The position numbers were made by a program, and so were the translations under genes. The notes beneath the pieces are model-generated. The model was given only the letters and a program-made list of their open reading frames with translations. It had not been told where the DNA came from and made no database searches. 64,000 nucleotides of DNA. It comes from [Clostridium] fimetarium (GTDB lineage Bacteria; Bacillota; Clostridia; Lachnospirales; Lachnospiraceae). The stretch is taken from assembly GCF_900111235.1 (NCBI RefSeq), contig NZ_FOJI01000008.1, positions 124,001-188,000 on the forward strand, given 5' to 3'. Shown in pieces: positions 34,069 through 43,674 of the stretch. The number at the start of each line of letters is the position of its first letter. The first letter of the stretch is position 1.

Positions 34069-34914
34069 TTATATATCAAGAAGCGCAAGTGCTCTAGAAT
34101 TAAATTTTGCTTGTTGCAATTCGTATAGGCTTTGCTGTTTACTTTGATTGTTTACTTGTTCCTGTACTTTAGAATCTTCAGTTTCTGAATCAGTGCTATT
34201 AAATACTGAGCTTGAAAGCTTTTCATACAATTCCAAGAATTTTAAATATCTTTCATAAGAAAATGCTTCTGCAGCTTGAGACTGTGTATTCTGTATTGTA
34301 ACAGGTTTCGATTTTAAATTTACAGTGGCATTTGTTGTTGAATCTAAAGTAGGATTAGCTACAGTTACATTTGAATTTTTCTTGATCGAAATATTTGTGG
34401 TATCCGCTTCTAACTCTCCTCCAAGGATTCCATTAATCTTATTAATATAATTCAATGTCTCTGCATAGGGTGGAACACCACCATACTTGGCAACAGCACC
34501 ACTTCCAGCATTATATGCCGCAAGTGCTAACGTAGTATTTCCGCCATAGTCGTCTAGCAGATACGCGAGCATTTTAGCTCCACCTGTAATATTTTGTTGG
34601 GCATCAAAAACATCTTCTACGCCAAGGGATTTCGCTGTTTCTGGCATAAGTTGCATGATTCCAGATGCACCACAACCCGAAACTGCGTTGGTATCAAAAC
34701 TTGATTCTGCTTGTGCAACGGCCTTCAGTAATTTTACTGGTACGCCATATTCTGCTGATACATTTTGAAATATATCTTCCAACGATTTTGACTGGCCATT
34801 ATAAACATCATCAAAGCTAGCCGCTTGGCTACTACTAGCAGCTGATGTATTGCTTGTTGAACTAACTAAAAATTGATTTCCGTCAATCAAATCAATGTTA
34901 TTAACTTGACTCAT
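34069..34914 (-). CDS. Lytic transglycosylase, SLT domain
   Basis: A 281-residue protein with a Slt-type domain at about residues 50-155. The catalytic glutamate is Glu70 in VAQAESSFD; GCGASGIMQLMPETA, GGNTTLALAAYNAG and the closing YAETLNYINKI follow. It cleaves peptidoglycan glycan strands. There is no clear signal peptide; the first 40 residues are Ser/Asn-rich, as in flagellar or spore transglycosylases exported by other routes. The C-terminal third is low-complexity. It lies 35 bases after the PilZ gene. Confidence 0.88.
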   Translation of the reverse strand: MSQVNNIDLIDGNQFLVSSTSNTSAASSSQAASFDDVYNGQSKSLEDIFQNVSAEYGVPVKLLKAVAQAESSFDTNAVSGCGASGIMQLMPETAKSLGVEDVFDAQQNITGGAKMLAYLLDDYGGNTTLALAAYNAGSGAVAKYGGVPPYAETLNYINKINGILGGELEADTTNISIKKNSNVTVANPTLDSTTNATVNLKSKPVTIQNTQSQAAEAFSYERYLKFLELYEKLSSSVFNSTDSETEDSKVQEQVNNQSKQQSLYELQQAKFNSRALALLDI

Positions 34915-34949
34915 TAGTAACCTCCACTTATGTACTTTTATTTTACAAC

Positions 34950-35579
34950 TTATGCAGTTGCTCTTCTTCTTTTTGCCTGCTCTTTTACTATAAAACTACC
35001 CAACTCATTATAGAATTCAGGGAATTTACAACCATATGAATAGGTGTGCGTTACAGCATCATAAGTTTTTCGTACAATAAATCCATTCAAATCAAACGAT
35101 TCATCCTTTGTCCGATATGCAAATGATACCTTCTTATTTATCAATAAATCTTCATTTGTAATAAATCCAAAACCTGTTTCACTAATATCTTTAATATTTA
35201 CACAATATTCATTTTTATTTCCATTCAAATATACTTCTATTGGCATAGCATTACCAATGTATAATCGAAAAGCTCCACGTCTGTTATATAATTTGCTTTC
35301 GATATCAGTATCATTCATACGGTAATAATAATGACCTTTGTATAAAATAGTTTCCATCTTAACCTTATTCCAAATATATAGTTTATTTAACATTTTGAAA
35401 ATTATATTAACGCCTTGTTCATTTGTGATTTTTAACTTTTTTCCATCTACCTGGATTTCAGCTAATATAAGTATTTCTCTTTGCACGCCTAACACTTTCG
35501 TTGGAAATTCATATGTATTGTTGCTAAAAACGATTTGCAATTCAATTGCATTACCACTTTGTAACTCCCACAATTTCAT
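34950..35579 (-). CDS. PilZ domain protein (YcgR-like)
   Basis: A 209-residue protein with a YcgR-like N-terminal domain and a C-terminal PilZ domain. The cyclic-di-GMP signature is intact: RxxxR at 101-105 (RGAFR) and DxSxxG at 131-136 (DISETG). PilZ/YcgR proteins are cytoplasmic cyclic-di-GMP receptors that often brake flagellar motors or tune surface structures. It lies upstream of the lytic transglycosylase. No cyclase or phosphodiesterase gene is in the window. Confidence 0.88.
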   Translation of the reverse strand: MKLWELQSGNAIELQIVFSNNTYEFPTKVLGVQREILILAEIQVDGKKLKITNEQGVNIIFKMLNKLYIWNKVKMETILYKGHYYYRMNDTDIESKLYNRRGAFRLYIGNAMPIEVYLNGNKNEYCVNIKDISETGFGFITNEDLLINKKVSFAYRTKDESFDLNGFIVRKTYDAVTHTYSYGCKFPEFYNELGSFIVKEQAKRRRATA

Positions 35580-35758
35580 TAGTCATAGCTCCCCTCTGCC
35601 ATCTAATAATCATCTGAAAACAAACACACCTCGTCTCATATTGTTGCTTCAATCACTGCAATCCCTCCTGCCAATATGGTACGAAAATAATTGATATAAG
35701 TATACACTTTTTTGTCTTTGTTATCAATGGAATCTTTTATATATTCAATAATATATTT

Positions 35759-35899
35759 GTAACTGTTCAGTACCTGAACAATTACACGCTTCGCGATGCA
35801 CACAAATTGCCATAAAGATGCAAATTGGTGCTGTAAAACTCGGATTTTTGCTAAAACAAGCAAAAACGCCTCGCGGAATACTGCCTTCTGAATAGTTAC
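35759..35899. repeat. Noncoding region with repeated CTGAACA(A/G)TTAC motif
   Basis: GTAACTGTTCAG (35759-35770) and CTGAACAATTAC (35774-35785) form a 12-bp hairpin with one mismatch and a TAC loop. A third copy, CTGAATAGTTAC, lies at 35888-35899. Between them TTTTTGCT (35845-35852) pairs with AGCAAAAA (35859-35866). The 333 bases between the PBP and PilZ genes hold no gene I believe. It looks like a small interspersed element. Confidence 0.6.
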
Positions 35900-35912
35900 A
35901 TATATTTTTACT

Positions 35913-37394
35913 TTATTTAGAAAAATATGCATCTGTGATTTTTTTTGCTACAACTTGTGCACTGGCTACATTTGTATAACCACCTTCTAGAATGACACTT
36001 ATTGCAATCTGTGGATTTTCTTCTGGTGCAAAACCAACAAACCAAGAATGATAATTTTCACTGCTATCATATTGAGCAGATCCTGTTTTACCTACCATTG
36101 TATAGGATGAATTTTTAAAACTACTGCCCGTTCCCATTGTAACTACTGATCTCATATATCCCGTAAGCGTCTTTGCTTCTTGCTCTGTCATTAACTTCTT
36201 ATATTCTGTTGGATTATACTGTTGAACAACTTGATTATCAGCCGTCACTACTTTATCCACAAAATATGGCTGCATCATGACACCTTTGTTAGCAATCGTT
36301 GCAACTATCATTAAATTATGTATTGGAGTAATCTGGGTTCTACCTTGTCCGATTGAGGTTTCCATTATCTCACTTACATTTGAACTTGTATCAAGTTTAA
36401 AACTACTCTTATTGTACTCAATGCCAATAGGCAGGTCATTGTTAAAGGCAAATGATTCACACAGCGTTTTATAGTTTTGAACATTCAATGTCTGACCAAT
36501 TGTTGCAAATGCTGAATTACATGAATTTGCAAATGCTCGATTTAAATCTTCGTTTCCATGCACCGTTTCATTAAAACAATGAATTGTTGAGGCTCCCTTT
36601 GTCGTTGTACTACCCGTACAACTATAATTAAAGCTGTTATATTGAGGATTTTCTCTGATAAACTCAATTGTCGTTAATATTTTAAAAGTTGAACCAGGTG
36701 GATAAAGTCCTTGCGTTGCTCTATTTAAAAGCACTGAATCAGCACTGTCATAAGTAATCCATTCATTCATCATTGCATCTGCATCATTGGGATCATAATC
36801 TGGCTTAGATACCATTGCAAGAATTTTTCCAGTCGATGGCTCCATTACGACAACAGCGCCCTTATTATTTCCTAATGCGTTATATGCAGCCTGCTGCAAT
36901 GATACGTTTAATGTTGTTACAACATTATCACCAACTGCTTTTGTACTACTAACATCATTTGCAATCTGTTCTAAAACATTCGCATTAGCGGAAAGCAAAA
37001 AAAAGTTGCTTAATTTCTCGATTCCAGATTTACCATGGCTTGCAAGTCCAACAACATGACTAAATACGCTTCCATATGGATATACGCGATTCTCATTGCC
37101 ATCTGCGTCCGTAGTTGTTGAAGCTAATACATCACCATCCGCGGATAATATTTCACCTCGAACGACTCTCGTTGATAAATCATCAATTCTCTTATTATAT
37201 GAATTATTAATTACATCAGGCCCAATAAAGGCATTAAAATATATCAAATATCCAGCTAGTATCATAAAAAGCCCCACAAAAATAAAGGAAATCGTATTAG
37301 TTTCCTTATTTCTGGCTGCCTTATCATACATATCACTTTCTATTTTTTTCTTTTTCATTGATTTTGACTTTCCCTGTTTTTTTGTCTGCTTCAT
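35913..37394 (-). CDS. Class B penicillin-binding protein
   Basis: A transpeptidase of about 493 residues with a basic cytoplasmic start, one membrane anchor (about residues 34-56), a dimerisation region and the penicillin-binding domain. The active serine is in PPGSTFK near residue 235, with SxN as SNSCN and KTG in VGKTGSAQ. It cross-links peptidoglycan with the partner glycosyltransferase FtsW/RodA encoded just upstream. I place the start at 37394, where AAGGTG lies 6 bases upstream; an ATG at 37409 is also in frame. Either way the gene overlaps the end of the ftsW-type gene by more than 60 bases. Confidence 0.9.
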   Translation of the reverse strand: MKQTKKQGKSKSMKKKKIESDMYDKAARNKETNTISFIFVGLFMILAGYLIYFNAFIGPDVINNSYNKRIDDLSTRVVRGEILSADGDVLASTTTDADGNENRVYPYGSVFSHVVGLASHGKSGIEKLSNFFLLSANANVLEQIANDVSSTKAVGDNVVTTLNVSLQQAAYNALGNNKGAVVVMEPSTGKILAMVSKPDYDPNDADAMMNEWITYDSADSVLLNRATQGLYPPGSTFKILTTIEFIRENPQYNSFNYSCTGSTTTKGASTIHCFNETVHGNEDLNRAFANSCNSAFATIGQTLNVQNYKTLCESFAFNNDLPIGIEYNKSSFKLDTSSNVSEIMETSIGQGRTQITPIHNLMIVATIANKGVMMQPYFVDKVVTADNQVVQQYNPTEYKKLMTEQEAKTLTGYMRSVVTMGTGSSFKNSSYTMVGKTGSAQYDSSENYHSWFVGFAPEENPQIAISVILEGGYTNVASAQVVAKKITDAYFSK

Positions 37395-38709
37395 TGGATT
37401 CACCTTCATCCTGTCTCATAATATACATTCCATTTATAATCGCGAATAAAATGATACTGCTAATCATTGAACTACCACCATAACTTACAAATGGTAATGT
37501 TACACCTGTAAGTGGAATTAGTTTCATTACTCCACCAACTGTCAAGAACACCTGAAATCCATAAGTTACAGCCAATCCAACTGCAACCAATCTGTAAAAA
37601 TTTGTCTTACACATTGATGCAATATTCATCATCAGCATCAAGCAATTAAGGCAAATCAATATAATACAAACTGAAAAAACAACACCAAATTCTTCAGTAA
37701 TTGCAGAAAACATAAAATCTTTTTCAGCAACTGGTATTTTATATGGCATTCCAGAGCAAAGACCAACTCCAAACCAAGAACCCATCCCAATGGAAAAAAG
37801 CGATTGTGTAATCTGATAACCTTGGTCATCGATATAAGTCCATGGATCCAGCCAAATCAATACTCGTGTTCTAACATGGCTAAATAATTCATATGCAACA
37901 CAGGCTGACACCGATCCAGCGACTAAGCCACCCAACAAATACATTGTCTTTTTTGTCGCTTCATATAGCATCATTAAATACACGACAAAAAATATAAGTG
38001 CAGCACCTAGATCATTAGAAGCAACAAGGATTAAAACATGAGCTCCTGCAACAACTGTAGTAATTACAATCTGCTTAAAATCTGTAGACTTGTTAAACAT
38101 CGATGCGATAAACATTACAAAGATTATTTTTACAAATTCTGCAGGCTGGACTGAGACTACACCGATTGTCAATACGAGATTTGCACCAAATATCCTGCTT
38201 CCAAGCAAAACGGAAACTAGTAATGCAAGTCCTACGATACAATATAGCCAAGCAAATCTCCTGAAACTTCTAACTTTTTTCAATAACCATGGGATGAAGA
38301 AAGCAATGATTGTCCCAGCAACTGCGATCATAAACTGTTTCACACATTTGTCATACGAAAGCCTTGCAAGCATAATAAAACCAATTGACATTAGCATACA
38401 CATATTATTGATCAGCAATCTTGAAGCCTTTGGGTATACATTGTCATATATCGCAATGATTACAAATAAGAAAACAAATTGCTCAAGGTACAAAATTGCG
38501 TAGTCTATATTCTCCTCTTGTAGATAAAGGATCAAATATCCCATGAAATGAAATGTAAACATAATAAAATTCTGTAATTTATATATATATCTTCTCTTAT
38601 TTTCATTATGTATTGTTGAACCTCTATATGATGCATATGTATAATACATCAATAAAAACGCAAATATATATTTTGATAACTCAAAAAATATCTCTTTCAA
38701 TATACCCAC
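37333..38709 (-). CDS. FtsW/RodA/SpoVE family glycosyltransferase
   Basis: A 458-residue SEDS protein with about ten or more membrane segments. Family landmarks are QPAEFVKIIFVMFIA, NDLGAALIFFVVYL, VAEKDFMFSAITEEFG and GVTLPFVSYGGSSM. It polymerises lipid II into glycan strands together with a class B PBP. It is longer than usual, with extra N-terminal membrane segments, as in the clostridial FtsW-like proteins paired with this PBP. It follows the U32 gene by 5 bases. I cannot say whether division, elongation or sporulation is served. Confidence 0.88.
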   Translation of the reverse strand: MGILKEIFFELSKYIFAFLLMYYTYASYRGSTIHNENKRRYIYKLQNFIMFTFHFMGYLILYLQEENIDYAILYLEQFVFLFVIIAIYDNVYPKASRLLINNMCMLMSIGFIMLARLSYDKCVKQFMIAVAGTIIAFFIPWLLKKVRSFRRFAWLYCIVGLALLVSVLLGSRIFGANLVLTIGVVSVQPAEFVKIIFVMFIASMFNKSTDFKQIVITTVVAGAHVLILVASNDLGAALIFFVVYLMMLYEATKKTMYLLGGLVAGSVSACVAYELFSHVRTRVLIWLDPWTYIDDQGYQITQSLFSIGMGSWFGVGLCSGMPYKIPVAEKDFMFSAITEEFGVVFSVCIILICLNCLMLMMNIASMCKTNFYRLVAVGLAVTYGFQVFLTVGGVMKLIPLTGVTLPFVSYGGSSMISSIILFAIINGMYIMRQDEGESNEADKKTGKVKINEKEKNRK

Positions 38710-38714
38710 CTCGA

Positions 38715-41183
38715 CTAATCTACACCTCTTAGGAAGTGTCCTCTTGTGAAATCTTTCAAAGAATTTTCAACATTCTCATGCATTACATATGCTTTAATTG
38801 CATCTTCTATTACTTCTCTTGCTGTATTTTTATCTTCATATGTCAAAATAATTCTAACCTTTTTTGGTGCTAATGATAATACTTCTGAAGTTTTATCAAT
38901 AATATAAATGGGACTTGTATTATATATCGTATTATAACAATACGTACAATTATTCTTTATTGCAAACTTTTTATTTTTTCTGTCCTTTAAATATATCACT
39001 GTTTTTTTCGCATCACAATATCCAACGGTTTTATTAACGCACTGCGTGGATATCATCATTGGAATATAACCATACACAACCAATTCAGAGTCAAATATGT
39101 TTAAGTGTTTTAACTCTTTTTCATTTAATTCTATTGGAGCGGTATCATATAAAATCCTTAGTTTATCTTGCATTTCAAGTTTCTTATATTCATCCCTTGC
39201 AAGACTATTAAATGTATATACATTATAATCCAAAATCAAATTAATAACTATATTATTATCTGTTTTTTCTATGTTCTCTATATAATTTCTAAAATATTGT
39301 ATTTCTTCAAGATTCTTAATTACAAAGCCGTCCGCCTTCAGTTCAAGTATTTCTTTGATATTATCATCGAAATATTTTTTTGCTTTTAACCTGAAGATAT
39401 GAGGCATAATGAAATACACTTTCTTTTCCAACTTTTTGCATTCTAAAACTGCATTGGCTAACTCCAAAATATCTTGATACTCTGATAATTCAAGGTATAT
39501 TCCCTCAATATCTTTATAAGATAATACCGTATCTAATAGACCTTTGTTTTCCAAAGAAACGTTGATTTTAATATTATTATCTGCTTTACTAATATTATAG
39601 CCGTCAGCCTTCGCAAAATTTGTCTTTATCAATAAACTATGATCAGACTCGCAGGACCGCTTGTAAGAATCACACAATTGTTTTTCCATAGCTTCTATGG
39701 CATTTCTTCTCAAGTCATTTAGTTTTTGAATCGGTATAAATATATTGTCATCCATATGAACAGTCAGATTTTCAAATGTATATCTAGTACCCCCTGTTTT
39801 AGAAAGTTGTTTTTTTACTCTTTCAATATCCATTGGTTGTTTCATCGCTGGTTCAATAATATCTTCTCTAGTAGTTGCACTTGCTCTAACCTTTCCATTA
39901 CTATCTAGCAGACATATCGAAAGACTTGCTGGATCTCCTATGAAAAGTTCTAATTTTCCTTCTAATAATTCCTTCTTCTGCGTATCAATATATTTGGTTT
40001 TAATTTCATCCATCAATGCATTATTTTTCGTTCTATAAATAATATCACCATTTTTTAAATCATACTTATGGGGCACATTCAGAATGATTTTATCGTTTTT
40101 ACTGACTTTATACTTGTTTGTGTAGGCGAAATCATTTCCGATTTCAAATACATCACCACCATCAAGGTCTTCAAGCACTCTGCAATTGATACAGCCTTTG
40201 TTATTGCTTATTACTTCTAGTGCCTTTGTACCCTGATGATTCGGTCTCGTCAATGAAATCATTGATTTTCCGGTTTCGTCAACATAATATCCGTTGGTAA
40301 AGCCACCTCGATTGTATAAATCTTTTAATGTATTCATATCTGCATCAGATACCTTATATTTGTTTGAACCATTTTCTAAATACTTGTCCACATACTTTCT
40401 ATACATACTTACAACTCCAGCTGTATACTCACTGCTTTTCATTCTCCCTTCAATTTTGAGAGAATCAACTCCTGCATCAATCACTTGTGGCAATATGGAT
40501 AATGAACACATATCCTTTGGACTTAGTACATATTTTTCATTGTCATTACCAATTACTGAATCATTCTTTATTACATCGTAAGGAAGTCTGCATGGTTGGG
40601 CACATCTTCCCCTGTTGCCGCTTCTACCTCCTATCAAACTACTCATCAAGCATTGTCCTGAGTAACAATAACAAAGTGCACCATGAACAAACCCTTCTAT
40701 CTCTATATCAACATTATTATCTATATCTTTAATTTCACCAATATTTAATTCTCTTGCTGTAACAATTCTTGATGCTCCTAGTTCTTTTAAAAGCTTCGCT
40801 CCTAATGCGCCTGTTGTAGACATCTGTGTACTTGCATGAATGTGCAACTGTGGAAAATATTCCTTCACGAAATTTAACACACCCATATCTTGAACGATAA
40901 CCGCATCTAATCCATTTTCATAATATGGTTTTAAGTAACTATATAACTGCTCACTCATTTCATTGTTTTTCAACAATGTATTCACGGTTAAATATACTTT
41001 TTTGTCATGAATATGAGCTACATCAAGCGCTCTTAATAACTCCTCCTCGGAAAAATTATTTGAAAATGCTCTTGCACCAAATGCACTTCCACCTAGATAT
41101 ATTGCATCTGCTCCAGCATTAATTGCTGCAAGGAAACTATCATATGAACCTGCTGGTGATAAAACTTCAATATTTTTTTTCAA
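38715..41183 (-). CDS. U32 family peptidase
   Basis: An 822-residue U32 protein. The N-terminal domain opens IEVLSPAGSYDSFLAAINAG and carries the U32 signature around IEGFVHGALCYCYSGQCLMS with the Cys-rich GNRGRCAQPC. The C-terminal 450 residues are the longer collagenase-like extension (DUF3656 type) with a late Cys pair (NNCTYCYN). Recent work on the family links it to iron-sulfur-dependent hydroxylation of RNA or cofactors (RlhA, UbiU/V) besides peptidase activity, so the true reaction is open. It lies upstream of the ftsW-type gene. Confidence 0.88.
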   Translation of the reverse strand: MKKNIEVLSPAGSYDSFLAAINAGADAIYLGGSAFGARAFSNNFSEEELLRALDVAHIHDKKVYLTVNTLLKNNEMSEQLYSYLKPYYENGLDAVIVQDMGVLNFVKEYFPQLHIHASTQMSTTGALGAKLLKELGASRIVTARELNIGEIKDIDNNVDIEIEGFVHGALCYCYSGQCLMSSLIGGRSGNRGRCAQPCRLPYDVIKNDSVIGNDNEKYVLSPKDMCSLSILPQVIDAGVDSLKIEGRMKSSEYTAGVVSMYRKYVDKYLENGSNKYKVSDADMNTLKDLYNRGGFTNGYYVDETGKSMISLTRPNHQGTKALEVISNNKGCINCRVLEDLDGGDVFEIGNDFAYTNKYKVSKNDKIILNVPHKYDLKNGDIIYRTKNNALMDEIKTKYIDTQKKELLEGKLELFIGDPASLSICLLDSNGKVRASATTREDIIEPAMKQPMDIERVKKQLSKTGGTRYTFENLTVHMDDNIFIPIQKLNDLRRNAIEAMEKQLCDSYKRSCESDHSLLIKTNFAKADGYNISKADNNIKINVSLENKGLLDTVLSYKDIEGIYLELSEYQDILELANAVLECKKLEKKVYFIMPHIFRLKAKKYFDDNIKEILELKADGFVIKNLEEIQYFRNYIENIEKTDNNIVINLILDYNVYTFNSLARDEYKKLEMQDKLRILYDTAPIELNEKELKHLNIFDSELVVYGYIPMMISTQCVNKTVGYCDAKKTVIYLKDRKNKKFAIKNNCTYCYNTIYNTSPIYIIDKTSEVLSLAPKKVRIILTYEDKNTAREVIEDAIKAYVMHENVENSLKDFTRGHFLRGVD

Positions 41184-41222
41184 AATATGCTCCTCTAAAA
41201 TTTCAATATATGAAAATATACA

Positions 41223-41263
41223 AAAGGGCTCTCAGAGTGTATATACACTCAAAAGATACCCTT
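41223..41263 (-). terminator. Probable terminator after zapA
   Basis: The perfect palindrome GAGTGTATATACACTC (41235-41250) is flanked by AAGGG/CCCTT. On the minus strand it is followed by TTTTG. It lies between zapA and the U32 gene. Confidence 0.6.
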
Positions 41264-41285
41264 CTATAATTTCATTTGTGTAGTT

Positions 41286-41693
41286 TTATTTTTTTGAATC
41301 TTCTAATTCTGTTTCTAATCTTACAATACTTTTCTGATAATTAATAATCTCTTCCCTAAGTTCTTGTATCTCCTTATTAGATGCATCATTCTTTATCTGC
41401 GCAGCTATAAGTTCATGCTTGAGGTCATAGATTTCCTTACCTTTATTATCAAGTTCGGCTTCGAGGGTATCCGCCAGCTTCTTCGCCTTAAAATAATCAT
41501 CCGCAATATTAAGATACAACAGATTACATCTTACTTCAACTGAGTGTCTTCTAAACGAATCTTCTTTGTTAAATTCAGACAGCTTGTTATTAATATATAC
41601 AGCAACCTTTTGCAAATATTCTTCACTTTCATATCCACTCAATGTGAATACTTTTCCCCCGATTATAACCTCTGTATTATTCTTCGATGACAT
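41286..41693 (-). CDS. zapA: Cell division protein ZapA
   Basis: A 135-residue protein with the ZapA N-terminal domain (TEVIIGGKVFTLSGYESEEYLQKVAVYINNKL) and a long C-terminal coiled coil. ZapA bundles FtsZ filaments at the division site. The ATG at 41693 has GAGGAGG 6 bases upstream; eight more residues in frame lack one. Confidence 0.9.
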   Translation of the reverse strand: MSSKNNTEVIIGGKVFTLSGYESEEYLQKVAVYINNKLSEFNKEDSFRRHSVEVRCNLLYLNIADDYFKAKKLADTLEAELDNKGKEIYDLKHELIAAQIKNDASNKEIQELREEIINYQKSIVRLETELEDSKK

Positions 41694-41808
41694 AACTGTC
41701 CTCCTCATAAAAGCCACATATTGTGGTATAACTAAATTATAAAATATTATAACACAATATTATGAGTTGTGACAAGGAAATTATCTATTCTACAATATAC
41801 TTAATTAT

Positions 41809-42810
41809 CTATTCTGTTATCCTTTGTAGCCCTAGATTCGCATACGCAGCATCCGTTGCAACCCTACCTCTAGATGTTCTATTAATAAATCCATTTTGAA
41901 TCAAATATGGTTCATAGACATCTTCTAATGTCCCCGCATCTTCACCAATTGAAGCTGCTATCGTATCAAGTCCAACTGGCCCCCCAGCGAACTTATTAAT
42001 AATAGTAGATAAAATCATTCTATCATTCTTATCCAAGCCATCTTTATCGACATCTAGCAACTCTAATGCATAATCAGTAACTTCTTTTGTTATTTTTCCA
42101 TCGTACTTCACTTGTGCAAAATCTCTAACACGTTTTAACAATCTATTTGCAAGTCTTGGTGTACCTCTTGATCTTCTTGCTAGTTCATGTGCTCCTTCAT
42201 AATCAATATCAACACCGATTACTTTAGCAGATCTTGTGATGATTGTTTCGAGTTCCAAAACATTATAAAAATCCAATCGATTAACCACGCCAAATCGATC
42301 TCTTAGTGGTGCGGTTAAAAGACCAGCTCTTGTAGTTGCTCCAACAAGCGTAAACTTAGGTAAATCCAATCGAATTGATCTAGCGGAGGTTCCTTTTCCA
42401 ATCATAATATCAATTGCATAATCTTCCATTGCTGGATACAGTACTTCTTCTACCTGCCTATTTAGCCTATGGATTTCATCTATAAAAAGGACATCGCCTT
42501 CTTGTAGATTATTCAGTATTGCTGCTATTTCTCCAGGTCTTTCTATCGCTGGCCCAGATGTTATCTTCATATTAACGCCCATTTCATTGGCAATTATTCC
42601 GGCAAGCGTAGTTTTTCCCAAACCCGGTGGTCCATAAAACAAAACATGATCTAACGAATCACCTCTTGTCTTAGCTGCCTCTATATATATCTTTAGATTA
42701 TTCTTAACTTTTTCTTGTCCAATATAATCATCTAGAGAAAGAGGTCTTAAATTATTTTCAATTTTTTCTTCATCTGCTAATAACTCTGTTGAAATCACTC
42801 TTTTTTCCAT
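41809..42810 (-). CDS. ruvB: Holliday junction helicase RuvB
   Basis: A 333-residue AAA+ ATPase of normal length with Walker A GPPGLGKT at 60-67, Walker B LFIDEIH at 108-114, sensor region [20 protein letters not shown] and C-terminal winged helix ending [12 protein letters not shown]. It drives branch migration with RuvA. It lies 36 bases after ruvA. No ruvC is present, as is usual in Firmicutes. Confidence 0.97.
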   Translation of the reverse strand: MEKRVISTELLADEEKIENNLRPLSLDDYIGQEKVKNNLKIYIEAAKTRGDSLDHVLFYGPPGLGKTTLAGIIANEMGVNMKITSGPAIERPGEIAAILNNLQEGDVLFIDEIHRLNRQVEEVLYPAMEDYAIDIMIGKGTSARSIRLDLPKFTLVGATTRAGLLTAPLRDRFGVVNRLDFYNVLELETIITRSAKVIGVDIDYEGAHELARRSRGTPRLANRLLKRVRDFAQVKYDGKITKEVTDYALELLDVDKDGLDKNDRMILSTIINKFAGGPVGLDTIAASIGEDAGTLEDVYEPYLIQNGFINRTSRGRVATDAAYANLGLQRITE

Positions 42811-42846
42811 TCGTTTCTCTCATTCTACCATTAAGTAATCGTTTTC

Positions 42847-43452
42847 TTATAAAAACGCTAGTTTTTTCAAAGCTTCCTTAAGAATACTTTCTGGATCCTT
42901 ATTATCTAAATCTTCAACTTGTTTAACAGCCTTAATTGCTTCTGCACTTCCATATCCTAATGCAACCAGCGCTTGAATCGCTTCACTCTTACCGTCACTA
43001 GAACCCAACTCTTCATTATTATGTGCAAGTTTCATCTCAAAAGCATCTTCAAGCTTAAGTTTGTCCTTTAACTCAATAATAAGCTTCTGTGCAGTCTTAG
43101 AACCAATTCCAGGTGCACTTGAAATCAGCTTGACGTCATCTGCTAATACAGCAAACCTTAGTTCATCAGGTGTAATTGTAGATAGGATTCCGAGCGCCCC
43201 TTTCGGGCCTATTCCATTAACAGTAATCAACAGTTTAAAAACTTCTAAATCATCTCTTGTAAGAAATCCATATAGATTCATAGCATCTTCTCTTACGTAC
43301 AAATATGTAAACACCTTAAGCTCAGTTCCAACTCTTGGAACTCTTGATATCAAAGAGGCTGGAACGCGTATATTATAGCCAATCCCATTACTCTCAACAA
43401 CAATTGTCACATCAAATACTTCTGTCAGTTCACCTTTTATATATGAAATCAT
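42847..43452 (-). CDS. ruvA: Holliday junction DNA-binding protein RuvA
   Basis: A 201-residue RuvA with an OB fold (MISYIKGELTEV), helix-hairpin-helix motifs (LLITVNGIGPKGAL and LISSAPGIGSKTAQKLIIEL) and a C-terminal domain III (EAIQALVALGYGSAEA) that binds RuvB. Its ribosome site GGAG lies in the edge of a tandem repeat array at 43459-43612. Confidence 0.97.
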   Translation of the reverse strand: MISYIKGELTEVFDVTIVVESNGIGYNIRVPASLISRVPRVGTELKVFTYLYVREDAMNLYGFLTRDDLEVFKLLITVNGIGPKGALGILSTITPDELRFAVLADDVKLISSAPGIGSKTAQKLIIELKDKLKLEDAFEMKLAHNNEELGSSDGKSEAIQALVALGYGSAEAIKAVKQVEDLDNKDPESILKEALKKLAFL

Positions 43453-43458
43453 TATGCT

Positions 43459-43612
43459 CCAATCTGCTGCTTTAGCAGCACTTTAAATCAGGGATGTGAA
43501 TATGCTTTATCATTCACAATGATCCAGTCTGCTGCTTTAGCAGCACTTTAAATCAGGGATGTGAATATGCTTTACCATTCACAATGATCCAATCTGCTAC
43601 TTTAGCAGCACC
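43459..43612. repeat. 65-bp tandem repeat upstream of ruvA
   Basis: Two nearly identical 65-base units (43459-43523 and 43524-43588) are followed by a partial third. Each holds a TGCTGC-TTTA-GCAGCA hairpin and a GTGAAT/ATTCAC inverted repeat. On the minus strand each unit also has CTGGATCATTGTG, similar to the ruvA start region ATTGGAGCATAATG. Confidence 0.85.
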
Positions 43613-43674
43613 TGTCTAAATGTAATATATACATCATAGCACACTCGAACATATGTTTCAATATTAATTTATTT

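Noticed and set aside
35636-35932. 98-residue minus-strand frame between PBP and PilZ genes
   Set aside because: It crosses several hairpins and overlaps the PBP end, has no ribosome site and no recognisable composition; the region looks noncoding.
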